From: Myxococcales bacterium
Lineage (GTDB): Bacteria > Myxococcota_A > Polyangia > Polyangiales > Houyiibacteriaceae
Reading direction: 5' to 3'
DNA length: 14,382 nucleotides
Assembly (NCBI GenBank): GCA_020354595.1
Contig: CP070650.1
Coordinates: 1,893,031-1,907,412, forward strand
Below are positions 6,301 to 13,217 of this stretch, in pieces; positions within the stretch are counted from its first letter, which is position 1, and the number at the start of each line of letters is the position of its first letter. Below the pieces are notes generated by a model. That model did no database searches, was not told where the DNA came from, and saw only the letters and a list, made by a program, of their open reading frames with translations. The translations under genes were made by a program, and so were the position numbers.

Positions 6301-7356
6301 ATGCCCGCTGAGTTTCACAAGCTTCAAATAGCAGGAATCATTCAAGAAACGCATGATACTCGCTCCTATGTCCTCGCCGTGCCCGAGTCGCTGCGAGAGG
6401 ATTTTCGGTACCGCGCCGGTCAGTTCCTGACCTTCGAGGTTCCGTGGAACGGGATGCAGCTGCATCGTTGCTACTCCCTGTCCAGCGCGCCGGAGACCGA
6501 TCCGTGGCCCAAGGTGACGGTTAAAAGGGTCGATGACGGCCGCATCTCCAACTGGTTCAACGACAACGTCAACGTAGGGGACTGGGTCTCCGTTCAACCG
6601 CCCGAGGGTCGTTTCTCGATCCGCTCCAACGAAGGCGACCATGGGATCGTGCTCTTCGGTGGGGGTAGCGGCATCACCCCCGTGCTCACGAACAAGAAGT
6701 CGGCGCTTCGAAACACCGATCCGGACGTAAAGCTCGTTTACGCCAACCGCGATGAGCGCTCGATCATCTTCAAAGACGAAATCGACCTCTGGCTCGCCGA
6801 GTTTCCGAACCGCCTCGAGGTCGTGCACCACCTGGATAGCCACGGCGGCTTCATGTCGGTGGCTGACATTCAAGAGCACATTCGCGGTTGGGAGGACGGA
6901 GAGTTCTTCGTCTGTGGCCCGACTGGATACATGGACACGGTCGAGGAGGCCTTCAAAGCGTCGAACATCGACGCAGGACAGACGAAGTTCGAGCGGTTCC
7001 TCTCGCTGCCCGATCCCGATCGCAGAGACGAGTCCGCCGACGTCATTCCCGAGCAGTCGGACGACGAGATCCCCGAGGCGTTCACCATGCTACTGGAGGG
7101 CCGACAGCACGAGGTGCCCTACAAGAAAGGGCTGACTTTGCTCGACTCAGCCGTCAAGGCCGGTCACAAGCCGCCTTCCTCCTGCGAGGACGGCTACTGT
7201 GGGTGTTGCATGGCACTCTTGAAGACCGGACAAGTCAACATGGCCAACCACGATGCACTCGAGCCGAGCGACATCGAGCGTGGTTGGGTGCTGGCGTGCC
7301 AGGCGCGGCCCGCAAGCCAGGAGCCGATCGAGCTCGACTTCGACGCCGAATACTGA
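6301..7356 (+). CDS. FAD/NAD(P)/[2Fe-2S] oxygenase reductase (KshB/PaaE-like)
   Basis: This electron-transfer protein takes electrons from NAD(P)H through FAD and a plant-type [2Fe-2S] cluster to an oxygenase. The order of domains in the 351 aa is FAD-binding barrel (RCYSLSS at 56-62), NAD(P)-binding domain (FGGGSGITPV at 119-128, FVCGPTGYMD at 203-212) and C-terminal ferredoxin. The cluster ligands are C295, C300, C303 and C333, with an extra C302. This order matches KshB and phenylacetate hydroxylase reductase PaaE. The ATG at 6301 has GGAGA at 6287-6291. The gene converges with the NTF2-like gene with only four bases between them. Because it shares an operator sequence with the Rieske oxygenase gene, that oxygenase is its most likely partner. 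The enzyme class is sure; the partner is inferred. Confidence 0.93.
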   Translation: MPAEFHKLQIAGIIQETHDTRSYVLAVPESLREDFRYRAGQFLTFEVPWNGMQLHRCYSLSSAPETDPWPKVTVKRVDDGRISNWFNDNVNVGDWVSVQPPEGRFSIRSNEGDHGIVLFGGGSGITPVLTNKKSALRNTDPDVKLVYANRDERSIIFKDEIDLWLAEFPNRLEVVHHLDSHGGFMSVADIQEHIRGWEDGEFFVCGPTGYMDTVEEAFKASNIDAGQTKFERFLSLPDPDRRDESADVIPEQSDDEIPEAFTMLLEGRQHEVPYKKGLTLLDSAVKAGHKPPSSCEDGYCGCCMALLKTGQVNMANHDALEPSDIERGWVLACQARPASQEPIELDFDAEY

Positions 7357-7360
7357 GCCG

Positions 7361-7891
7361 CTACGGCCGTTGCCGGTCGGGCCAATCCCAGAAGGATGCC
7401 TTGCCAATCGTCCAGTCGGGGCCGTTGCCCCAGTCGTTGCGGGTCCGCTTGTTGCGATGGTCGGGGTCGTGCTCTTTGAGGGCCGCCTCGTACTCCTGGA
7501 ACTGCTGGATACCAAGCTTCTCAGCCCAGTAGTCTTCTTCGGACGACCATCGGTTGTTCCCGGCATACTGGACAATCGTCACGCCCGGAAAGTCCATGGC
7601 GCCCTCGCCGCTCGGATGGTCGCGACGATTGATCATGCGAAACACCACACGCCCGCTCGGGTCCGCGACGTGCCAGTCATAGACGCCGTAGATCTCGCCG
7701 TACTGCTCCATCAACGGAACAATCCAATTTCGGACCGTCTCGCGCCCCTGCATCGTGCCGAGCACGCGCTCCTCGTAGACGACGTCCTCGGTAAACAAGT
7801 CGGCCCAGGCGTTCCAATCCTCGCGGATCATCCCCGTGTACCAGAAGTGCCGAAAGGCATCCTCGACTTCTGCGAGCTGGAAACGGGCCAC
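7361..7891 (-). CDS. NTF2/SnoaL-fold protein with Trp-rich tail
   Basis: A cone-shaped NTF2-like fold is indicated by FRHFWYTGMIREDWNAWADLF (13-33), then FTEDVVYEERVLGTMQGR (33-50) and the VVFRMIN to VQYAGNNRWSSEEDYW strands (82-122). Members of this superfamily include steroid isomerases, polyketide cyclases, dehydratases and small subunits of Rieske oxygenases, so the activity cannot be named. The GTG at 7891 shares one base with the stop codon of the Rieske gene (TAGTG), so it is translationally coupled and should act with that oxygenase. The total is 176 aa. The last 36 residues are charged and Trp-rich (W154, W160, W168, W170) and extend beyond the usual fold of about 130 residues. The frame stays open upstream inside the Rieske gene, but that part is a shadow. 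Confidence 0.8.
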   Translation of the reverse strand: MARFQLAEVEDAFRHFWYTGMIREDWNAWADLFTEDVVYEERVLGTMQGRETVRNWIVPLMEQYGEIYGVYDWHVADPSGRVVFRMINRRDHPSGEGAMDFPGVTIVQYAGNNRWSSEEDYWAEKLGIQQFQEYEAALKEHDPDHRNKRTRNDWGNGPDWTIGKASFWDWPDRQRP

Positions 7892-8856
7892 TACTCTGCG
7901 GCCTCTTGGTCTTCCGGCCAGGAATAGAACTGGGTGCACCAGCGCCGGAAGAGCGCGATCGGGCCGTCCCCGTCGCAAAGAAGCGGCTTCTCGTACTGGA
8001 CCTTGTTTTCCCAGATCGGGATATCTTGCTCGAGTTGGCGGGTCACCTCCGCAACGAACGCTTTGCCAACGCCGCGCGCCATCTCGGCACCCCCGGTTTT
8101 TTTCACGGTGAAGTGAAAACGCAGGTGCACGTGGTCTGCGTCGATCGGCGTCTGCGTAGCGACGTTGAGCGTCTCCACGATGCCTTTGAAGCGCACGACC
8201 GCCAGACCAAAGCCGTGATTGAAGCTTTCGATCGACCCTTCGACCGTGCCGCGCGGGGTCTCCATACCGGCGGGGGAGAAGACGCGAAGGACGGGTCCAT
8301 CCGCCGATGCCTCGGCGTGGGGCATGTTGGTCGTGCCATGCAGATAGTGGAAGTGGGCGGTGTCGACGGCGTTCTCGGCCATCTCTTGGTTGCGCGTGCG
8401 AATGGTCCATTCCCTTTGGACGACTTCGGTCCACTCGTCATGACCCCACTCGGGGATCTCATCGGGGATGTCGAAATTTGGCGGCTCGCCCAACGCGTGG
8501 TGCCAACACATCACCATGTTGGCGACTTCCTTGATCCGCCAGGTCGGGACCTTTGCTTTACGCGGAACGTGCTCGGCGTATGGGACCGCGGTGCATCTAC
8601 CATCCGTTCCGAACTGCCACGCGTGGAAAGGGCACTCGATCGAGTCGCCTTTGACCGAGCCCCCGTGGCCGAGGTGGGCGCCCAGATGCGGACAAAACGC
8701 GTCCAACACGGAAAGCTCACCGTCCTCCGAGCGCCAGATGACGAGGTCCTCGCCGAAGTACTTCAGCGGCTTGACGTCACCGGGCTTGATCTCGTCGGAG
8801 TACGCGATCTGAAACCAGCCGTTGGGGATCGGTGGGGTGAAGTAGCGGTCGTCCAT
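7891..8856 (-). CDS. Rieske non-heme iron oxygenase, DAF-36/KshA-like
   Basis: This is the oxygenase component of a two-component system. The N-terminal Rieske domain has cluster ligands C55 and H57 (CPHLGAHL) and C75 and H78 (CPFHAWQF). The catalytic domain carries the likely mononuclear iron ligands H168 and H173 in ENAVDTAHFHYLH, with D165 bridging from the Rieske site, and D278 in LEQDIPIWENK. The 321 aa are compact, as in sterol and steroid oxygenases; ring-hydroxylating dioxygenases are nearer 450. The CPHLGA form is that of the DAF-36/Neverland cholesterol 7-desaturases, whereas KshA has a CRHMGG-type motif. A steroid or sterol substrate is inferred, and another hydrophobic substrate is possible. 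No ribosome site precedes the ATG at 8856. A -10-like TATTTT ends seven bases before the ATG, so the message may be leaderless. The NTF2-like gene is coupled downstream. Confidence 0.92.
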   Translation of the reverse strand: MDDRYFTPPIPNGWFQIAYSDEIKPGDVKPLKYFGEDLVIWRSEDGELSVLDAFCPHLGAHLGHGGSVKGDSIECPFHAWQFGTDGRCTAVPYAEHVPRKAKVPTWRIKEVANMVMCWHHALGEPPNFDIPDEIPEWGHDEWTEVVQREWTIRTRNQEMAENAVDTAHFHYLHGTTNMPHAEASADGPVLRVFSPAGMETPRGTVEGSIESFNHGFGLAVVRFKGIVETLNVATQTPIDADHVHLRFHFTVKKTGGAEMARGVGKAFVAEVTRQLEQDIPIWENKVQYEKPLLCDGDGPIALFRRWCTQFYSWPEDQEAAE

Positions 8857-8862
8857 CGGCCA

Positions 8863-8890
8863 AAAATAGAACGTGTTTCACTTTTTTCAA
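8863..8890 (-). promoter_or_regulatory. candidate promoter of the Rieske gene
   Basis: On the minus strand, TTGAAA (8885-8890) and TATTTT (8863-8868) are separated by 16 bases, a fair sigma-70-type match. The -10 element ends only six bases before the ATG, so transcription would begin at or near the start codon. The KstR-like site fills the spacer and touches the -10. Confidence 0.5.
8867..8881 (-). promoter_or_regulatory. KstR-like operator before Rieske gene (site B)
   Basis: Read on the minus strand, this is GTGAAACACGTTCTA, identical over 15 bases to site A before the reductase. It sits between the -35-like and -10-like elements and ends 10 bases before the ATG. A bound repressor there would block RNA polymerase. 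The flanks differ from site A, so the shared 15 bases are not part of a longer repeat. Confidence 0.72.
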
Positions 8891-8963
8891 GCCAAAAGCG
8901 GTTTCGAAAGAAGAACGTGCGCCCACGACATCGAGCGCTAGGTTCCTCCGCGGAGACAAAGAA

Positions 8964-9428
8964 ATGGACAGGATCGGCGTAGGCGCGACGGCGCCCGACT
9001 TCACCAAGACGACCCAGAACGGCGACACGATCACCCTCTCCCAGTTTCGGGGCGATAAAACCGTCGTCTTGTACTTCTACCCAAAGGACGAGACGACGGG
9101 ATGTACGTTGGAAGCCTGCACGTTCCGCGACCACTACGAAGACTTTGTCGACGCCGGTGCGGTGGTCATCGGCGTCAGCCAAGACAGCGACAGGAGCCAC
9201 AAGCGATTCGCCGAACACCATCGATTGCCATTCTTGCTGGTGAGCGACCGCGACAAAGCGCTGCAGAATGCGTACGGAGTGCAAAAGACCATGGGCCTGC
9301 TGCCCGGCCGCGTCACCTACGTGATCGATCGCGAAGGCACGATACGACACGTGTTCAACTCGCTGATCAACGCGAAGAAGCACGTTCGCGAAGCGCTGAA
9401 CGTAGTCAACCGACTTGCCGCGACCTGA
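8964..9428 (+). CDS. peroxiredoxin, PrxQ/BCP type
   Basis: This thiol peroxidase reduces hydrogen peroxide and organic peroxides in the cytoplasm. The 154 aa match the bacterioferritin-comigratory protein group. The active-site region YFYPKDETTGCTLEACTFRD (38-57) has the peroxidatic C47 in the PxxxTxxC arrangement, and C52 five residues later as the usual resolving cysteine. The common Pro two residues before the peroxidatic Cys is Thr here (TTGC instead of TPGC). The ATG at 8964 has GGAG at 8952-8955. The gene is divergent from the Rieske gene across 107 bases, in which the candidate Rieske promoter lies. A peroxidase next to an oxygenase may be protective, but this is inference. The 3' end overlaps the convergent protease gene by 23 bases. 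Confidence 0.93.
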   Translation: MDRIGVGATAPDFTKTTQNGDTITLSQFRGDKTVVLYFYPKDETTGCTLEACTFRDHYEDFVDAGAVVIGVSQDSDRSHKRFAEHHRLPFLLVSDRDKALQNAYGVQKTMGLLPGRVTYVIDREGTIRHVFNSLINAKKHVREALNVVNRLAAT

Positions 9429-10533
9429 AGCGGCGGGCCGCGAGTACGAGCAACAGCACCACCCACGGTACCGGTGAGGGGGTGCCCATCGGGGCCGCGC
9501 TGCAGCCTCCGCCGTCAGCCGGGACCACGCCCACAGCACCATCGCCGCCCGTGCCTGGCACCGAAGGCATCCCGCAGGGCTCACCCCCGCATGCGTCCGG
9601 TCCACAGAGGTCCTCGCCTCCGAGTCCTTCGTCGCACAAGGCAGCTACGATTGGCGCAATGTTGTGGACGATTTCACCTGCGTCCTCGTCGTCGAAGACG
9701 TTGGGCCGCGTACAGCCTTCCCCGGGGCTGATCACGTAGTCCGGCACGCGACCTCCAAGCAGAATCCCCGCCAATTGGCTCTCGGAATCGAAGGTCGCGG
9801 CCCCGGAGTGACCTTCAAACGCGTCGAGATTCGCGACGAAGAAGTCGAGCCGGTCGGCGCGGGCGTCAGCGACGTACGCGCCGGAGTCGATCTTGGCAGG
9901 CAAGCCGCTGCCGAAACCGATCATCGCGACCGGGTCTCCCTCGTCGAGCGGAGTCGCCGGACGGATCGCCAAGGGCTTGTGGCCTCCCTCGACCGGTCGG
10001 TCGAGCTCGATGATCGCAAAGTCGGGGGTCAGGTCAGTCCCCGAAGAGTCGGTCTCGAGGGCCACCCGCTTGCAGGAATACACGTCCTCGTCCTCGATCA
10101 ACGCGAGCTCATCCGGGCCGTCGAGGTGATAGTTGAAAACGTAGCGGAACGTCTCGCATGACCTCTGCGTGCTGATGCAGTGGCCCGCCGTCAGAACCAA
10201 ATCATCGGCGATGAGCGCACCGGAGCACGACGCCGCGACGGGCTGGTTGCCGAACGGTTCATCGGGACAGAGGTCTCGCTCGTCCTTCAACAAGAAGGTG
10301 TCGAGCCCGTAGTGCCCCTGAGGGAGCCGGGTGATCCGCGATGTCGGGATGAGCGCGACGACGGACTCACGGGCAACGCGCTGGAGCTCTGCATTGGGAT
10401 GATTGAAAACTTCCAACCGATCGTCGGTCCCGTAGACGACGGAGGCCTCGAGCTCCCCCACGATGAGCTGGTCCGAGGGTCCGCAAGCGATGCCCAAGCC
10501 AAGCAACGACAATAAGAAGGCGCGCGCACCCAT
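9406..10533 (-). CDS. secreted trypsin-fold serine protease, MYXO-CTERM anchor
   Basis: This is a chymotrypsin-fold (S1-type) endopeptidase, exported and probably held at the cell surface. From the ATG at 10533 it has 375 aa. The order is signal peptide (about 1-17, ending GLGIAC, a possible lipobox), protease domain, Cys/Gly-rich linker (about 300-345), then a MYXO-CTERM-like tail. The tail has GGGCSAAP (341-348), a hydrophobic helix (about 355-366) and terminal RRFRSR. The catalytic triad is H118 (TAGHC), D171 (DFAIIELD) and S243 in GHSGAAT. The serine motif is not the usual GDSGGP but resembles glutamyl-endopeptidase types, so specificity may differ from trypsin. A TTG at 10554 would add seven residues, but the ATG gives a normal signal peptide. 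It lies 34 bases after the pyruvate kinase gene on the same strand. Its 3' end overlaps the peroxiredoxin gene. Confidence 0.85.
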   Translation of the reverse strand: MGARAFLLSLLGLGIACGPSDQLIVGELEASVVYGTDDRLEVFNHPNAELQRVARESVVALIPTSRITRLPQGHYGLDTFLLKDERDLCPDEPFGNQPVAASCSGALIADDLVLTAGHCISTQRSCETFRYVFNYHLDGPDELALIEDEDVYSCKRVALETDSSGTDLTPDFAIIELDRPVEGGHKPLAIRPATPLDEGDPVAMIGFGSGLPAKIDSGAYVADARADRLDFFVANLDAFEGHSGAATFDSESQLAGILLGGRVPDYVISPGEGCTRPNVFDDEDAGEIVHNIAPIVAALCDEGLGGEDLCGPDACGGEPCGMPSVPGTGGDGAVGVVPADGGGCSAAPMGTPSPVPWVVLLLVLAARRFRSRQVG

Positions 10534-10567
10534 AATCTTCTTATCTAGGGCCAAATGGGGCCCGATG

Positions 10568-12001
10568 CTACTCGGACACTCGAACCTGTATGCTCGTCAC
10601 CAAATCGCCAGTCGCGGTCGCCACATCCGAAACGACGACCACCGGCTCTCCCGTGGCGATCACGTCACGTTCGCGAAGCTTGGAGAGCGCATTCACGATG
10701 GTCTTCTCGGGGTCGCTCGAGAGATTCATTCGGAACGGAATCACCGAACGGTTCAGCCAGAGCTTGCGCCGCGTGGTGCTCATGTTGGTGAACGCATAGA
10801 TGATCGCGCGTTGCGGACGGTAGCTCGCCACGAGCTGTCCGAAATAGCCGCGCCTCGTCATGACCACGATCGCCTTCGCATCGAGGGAATCTGCGAGACG
10901 ACACGCGCCTTGTGCGATGTGCGCTCGCTGCGTCTCGGGGGGGGGGCGCTCTTTGTAGAAGTCGAGCCCCGGTCCCATCTCGATTCGACGCGCGATGGTG
11001 TCGAGAACCTCGACGCAGCGCACAGGATACTTCCCGGCGGCGGTCTCGCCGCTCAACATGATCGCATCCGCCTGCTCGTAGACGGCGTTGGCTACGTCGG
11101 TGACCTCTGCGCGCGTTGGCAGGGGGTTGTCTATCATCGATTCGAGCAAGTGTGTCGCAACGATGATCGGCTTTCCCGCGATGGCACAGCGTCGAATCAT
11201 ATCGCGCTGCAGGACCGGCAGCTCTTCGAAGGCTACTTCGACGCCGAGATCGCCGCGAGCGACCATGATGCCGTCCGCGGCTTCGAGGATTTCATCGAAG
11301 TTGTCGATGCCTTCTTGGTTTTCGATCTTGGCGATGAGCCGTTGATGTCCGCCCGCGGCGTTCACGATCTCGCGAACCTCGCGCACGTCTTGCACGCCGC
11401 GCACGAACGATAGCGCGATGAAGTCGACGTCCTGCTCGATGGCGAATTGAATGTCCTCGCGGTCCTTATTGGTGATCGATGGAAGGTTGACCCGAACGCC
11501 AGGCAAGTTGACGTGTTTGCGCGACCCAAGCGTGCCGCCATCGAGCACACGGCACTTGAGGCGGTGCTCGGAAATCTCGAGGACCTCCAGGTTGATCAGA
11601 CCGTTGTCGACGGTCACGCGCTCACCGACGCGGAGGTCGTTCACCAAGTCTAGGTAGTTGACGTGGACGCTGCGCTCTTCGGCATCGTCGGCGAGTACGC
11701 TGAAGTAAAAGACATCGCCGGAGTTGAGGTCGAGGCTCTCGGCGAGCTCGCCAGTGCGAATCTCCGGGCCTTGAAGGTCCATCAGGATCGACACCGGGTG
11801 CGGGAGCTTCTTGCTGAGACTCTTGAGATTGCGAATCACCTGGAGATGCGACGCGTGATCGCCGTGCGACATGTTCAAACGAGCCAGGTTCATCCCGGCC
11901 CGGGCCAAAGCAGCTAGCGTGTCCCAAGAGCGCGTCGATGGCCCGATCGTGCAGACGATCTTGGTGAGTCGAGTCTGCGACTGTTGCGGCGGCAGCTTCA
12001 T
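10568..12001 (-). CDS. pyk: pyruvate kinase
   Basis: This enzyme converts phosphoenolpyruvate and ADP to pyruvate and ATP, the last step of glycolysis. The 477 aa are the normal length for a bacterial enzyme. Visible landmarks are TKIVCTIGPS (13-22), LARLNMSHG (39-47, with R41 and N43), MDLQGPEIRTG (74-84), KIENQEGIDNFDEI (225-238, catalytic K225 and metal ligand E227), MVARGDLGVE (246-255, D251) and VATHLLESMI (281-290). The last of these is usually TQMLESM. The C-terminal regulatory domain is more divergent (TRRGYFGQLVASYRP where the family has a TxSGxTA-type segment). Ten consecutive C bases encode P353-P355, a possible slippage site, but the frame is intact. It is transcribed between two MYXO-CTERM protease genes on the same strand, with gaps of 24 and 34 bases. 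Confidence 0.96.
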   Translation of the reverse strand: MKLPPQQSQTRLTKIVCTIGPSTRSWDTLAALARAGMNLARLNMSHGDHASHLQVIRNLKSLSKKLPHPVSILMDLQGPEIRTGELAESLDLNSGDVFYFSVLADDAEERSVHVNYLDLVNDLRVGERVTVDNGLINLEVLEISEHRLKCRVLDGGTLGSRKHVNLPGVRVNLPSITNKDREDIQFAIEQDVDFIALSFVRGVQDVREVREIVNAAGGHQRLIAKIENQEGIDNFDEILEAADGIMVARGDLGVEVAFEELPVLQRDMIRRCAIAGKPIIVATHLLESMIDNPLPTRAEVTDVANAVYEQADAIMLSGETAAGKYPVRCVEVLDTIARRIEMGPGLDFYKERPPPETQRAHIAQGACRLADSLDAKAIVVMTRRGYFGQLVASYRPQRAIIYAFTNMSTTRRKLWLNRSVIPFRMNLSSDPEKTIVNALSKLRERDVIATGEPVVVVSDVATATGDLVTSIQVRVSE

Positions 12002-12002
12002 T

Positions 12003-12014
12003 GCTCCGCGGAGC
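12003..12014. repeat. 12-bp palindrome at pyruvate kinase start
   Basis: GCTCCGCGGAGC is a perfect palindrome in the 24-base gap between the upstream protease gene and pyk. It begins directly before the pyk ATG and includes the only GGAG that could serve as its ribosome site, three bases from the ATG. A hairpin here could hide the ribosome site, but such a short GC palindrome may also be chance. Confidence 0.45.
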
Positions 12015-12025
12015 GTAGGGCAGAG

Positions 12026-13093
12026 CTATCTGCGTGACAATCGACGCGACCAAAACGCCAGCCCGACCAATAGCGCAAAAGCCGGGGCCGGCGAGTGACC
12101 GCCCGACTGGGGGATGGATGCGGCGCACGTTCTGGCCCTATGCAACGAACCTCCCTTGGGAGCGCTGATCGGTCCGGCACCCTCCGCGAGGAACGACACG
12201 TCCTGGTCGCCGGACTCCAAGACCGGCTCGAACCTGCTGGGCGCCGTTTGCGCGATCCACGGTAGATGCGCCGAGATGAGCGTGTACACTCCGCCATCGC
12301 CGCAGTCTCTCTTCACGTCAGAACGGCCCCGCGAGACCAGGCCGACGAGAAAATCCCCGTGGTCGGTCGGCACGTATAGCGGCCCTCCGGAGTCCCCATA
12401 ACACGAATCACCAAGCTGATCGCCGCGTCGGGTCATAAGCTCGCGCGGCCCAATGATGTCGATGACCGCGTCCGTGATGTAGAGCTCGCCAGTCGAGCCC
12501 TCGTCGAGATCGAAAACGCCATAGCCCGCGACGAAACCCACGTCGCCGTGGTGTACCAGCTCCCTCTGACGTTCGAACGTGAGCAAGGGAGCCGATGGAA
12601 TGTGGTCGAAGGGGCTCGACAGGAAGAGCAACGCGATGTCATTTGGCGATCCGATACCGCCTTGGCCCGCGCCGGCCCGGGTGCGTCCCATGATGAAGTC
12701 GTGGTCGTACTCCTCGTGGACGCGAACTTCCGTCACGAAGCGAATCATGTCGTCCCCGACCGCATGGCTCGCCAAGTGACCCGCGACGACCCACAAGGTG
12801 CCGGGCCCGGCGGGGCGCACTTGGCCTTGCTCTGGCTCTACGACCGCGCAGTGCGCAGCGGTGACGACGATGGAAGGCGAGATGACCGTGCCGGAGCAGA
12901 ATCCAGACGACGCGCCAGCTCTGCGGATCTCGACGGTCGCGAAGATCTGGTCGGCGGTCGCGGCCCAACCGCCGACGACCTCGGCCGCAGTCGCGCCTAC
13001 CTCACCCTGGCTCGGGTGACCGCTGTCACCGCAGCCAAGGGTTATACCCACCAGGGCTACAAATAGGGCCTTGTATGCCTTTGAGGGATACAT
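12026..13093 (-). CDS. secreted trypsin-like serine protease, MYXO-CTERM anchor
   Basis: This S1-family protease of 355 aa is exported and probably anchored in the envelope. A signal peptide (about 1-20, ending ITLGCGDSG, a possible lipobox with C21) comes first. A short pro-segment leads to the activation-like site EVVGGWAA (38-45). The catalytic residues are H81 (TAAHC), D152 (NDIALL) and S235 (GDSGGP). D229 in GDSCYGDSGGP is at the position of trypsin residue 189, so cleavage after Arg or Lys is expected. The C-terminus has the MYXO-CTERM-like order: Cys (C323 in TCAAS), spacer, hydrophobic helix (about 337-347) and SRRLSRR. The ATG at 13093 has no clear ribosome site but gives a proper signal peptide. 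It is the first gene of the strand-sharing set protease, pyk, protease. It differs strongly from the second protease. Confidence 0.9.
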   Translation of the reverse strand: MYPSKAYKALFVALVGITLGCGDSGHPSQGEVGATAAEVVGGWAATADQIFATVEIRRAGASSGFCSGTVISPSIVVTAAHCAVVEPEQGQVRPAGPGTLWVVAGHLASHAVGDDMIRFVTEVRVHEEYDHDFIMGRTRAGAGQGGIGSPNDIALLFLSSPFDHIPSAPLLTFERQRELVHHGDVGFVAGYGVFDLDEGSTGELYITDAVIDIIGPRELMTRRGDQLGDSCYGDSGGPLYVPTDHGDFLVGLVSRGRSDVKRDCGDGGVYTLISAHLPWIAQTAPSRFEPVLESGDQDVSFLAEGAGPISAPKGGSLHRARTCAASIPQSGGHSPAPAFALLVGLAFWSRRLSRR

Positions 13094-13171
13094 GGGACAA
13101 GGTAGGTTGAGGTATCACGATGACTTAACCCTTACTAGAGCGAACGCGCTTCGAGGGGCCGTGATCTCGCG

Positions 13172-13190
13172 GTTCGGTGAGCTGCCGAAC
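13172..13190. promoter_or_regulatory. inverted repeat, candidate TetR operator
   Basis: GTTCGG (13172-13177) and CCGAAC (13185-13190) form a perfect 6-bp dyad with a 7-base spacer. It lies in the divergent gap between the protease gene and the TetR-family gene, 66 bases before the latter's ATG. A site of this size and place suits an autoregulating TetR dimer. It does not match the KstR-like sites A and B. Confidence 0.45.
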
Positions 13191-13217
13191 GTTTCCTTCG
13201 CTGCGGAAAAGTTGGTT

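Noticed and set aside
7892..8434. Longer N-terminus for the NTF2-like protein
   Set aside because: This portion lies inside the Rieske gene in another frame and is Arg/Pro-rich. The GTG overlapping the Rieske stop gives a normal family start.
8763..9605. Minus-strand frame of 280 codons across the peroxiredoxin gene
   Set aside because: It is antisense to a clear peroxiredoxin and overlaps the start of the Rieske gene. No domain is recognisable.
10463..11413. Plus-strand frame of 316 codons over pyruvate kinase
   Set aside because: It is antisense to conserved pyruvate kinase motifs and is a typical GC-rich shadow frame.
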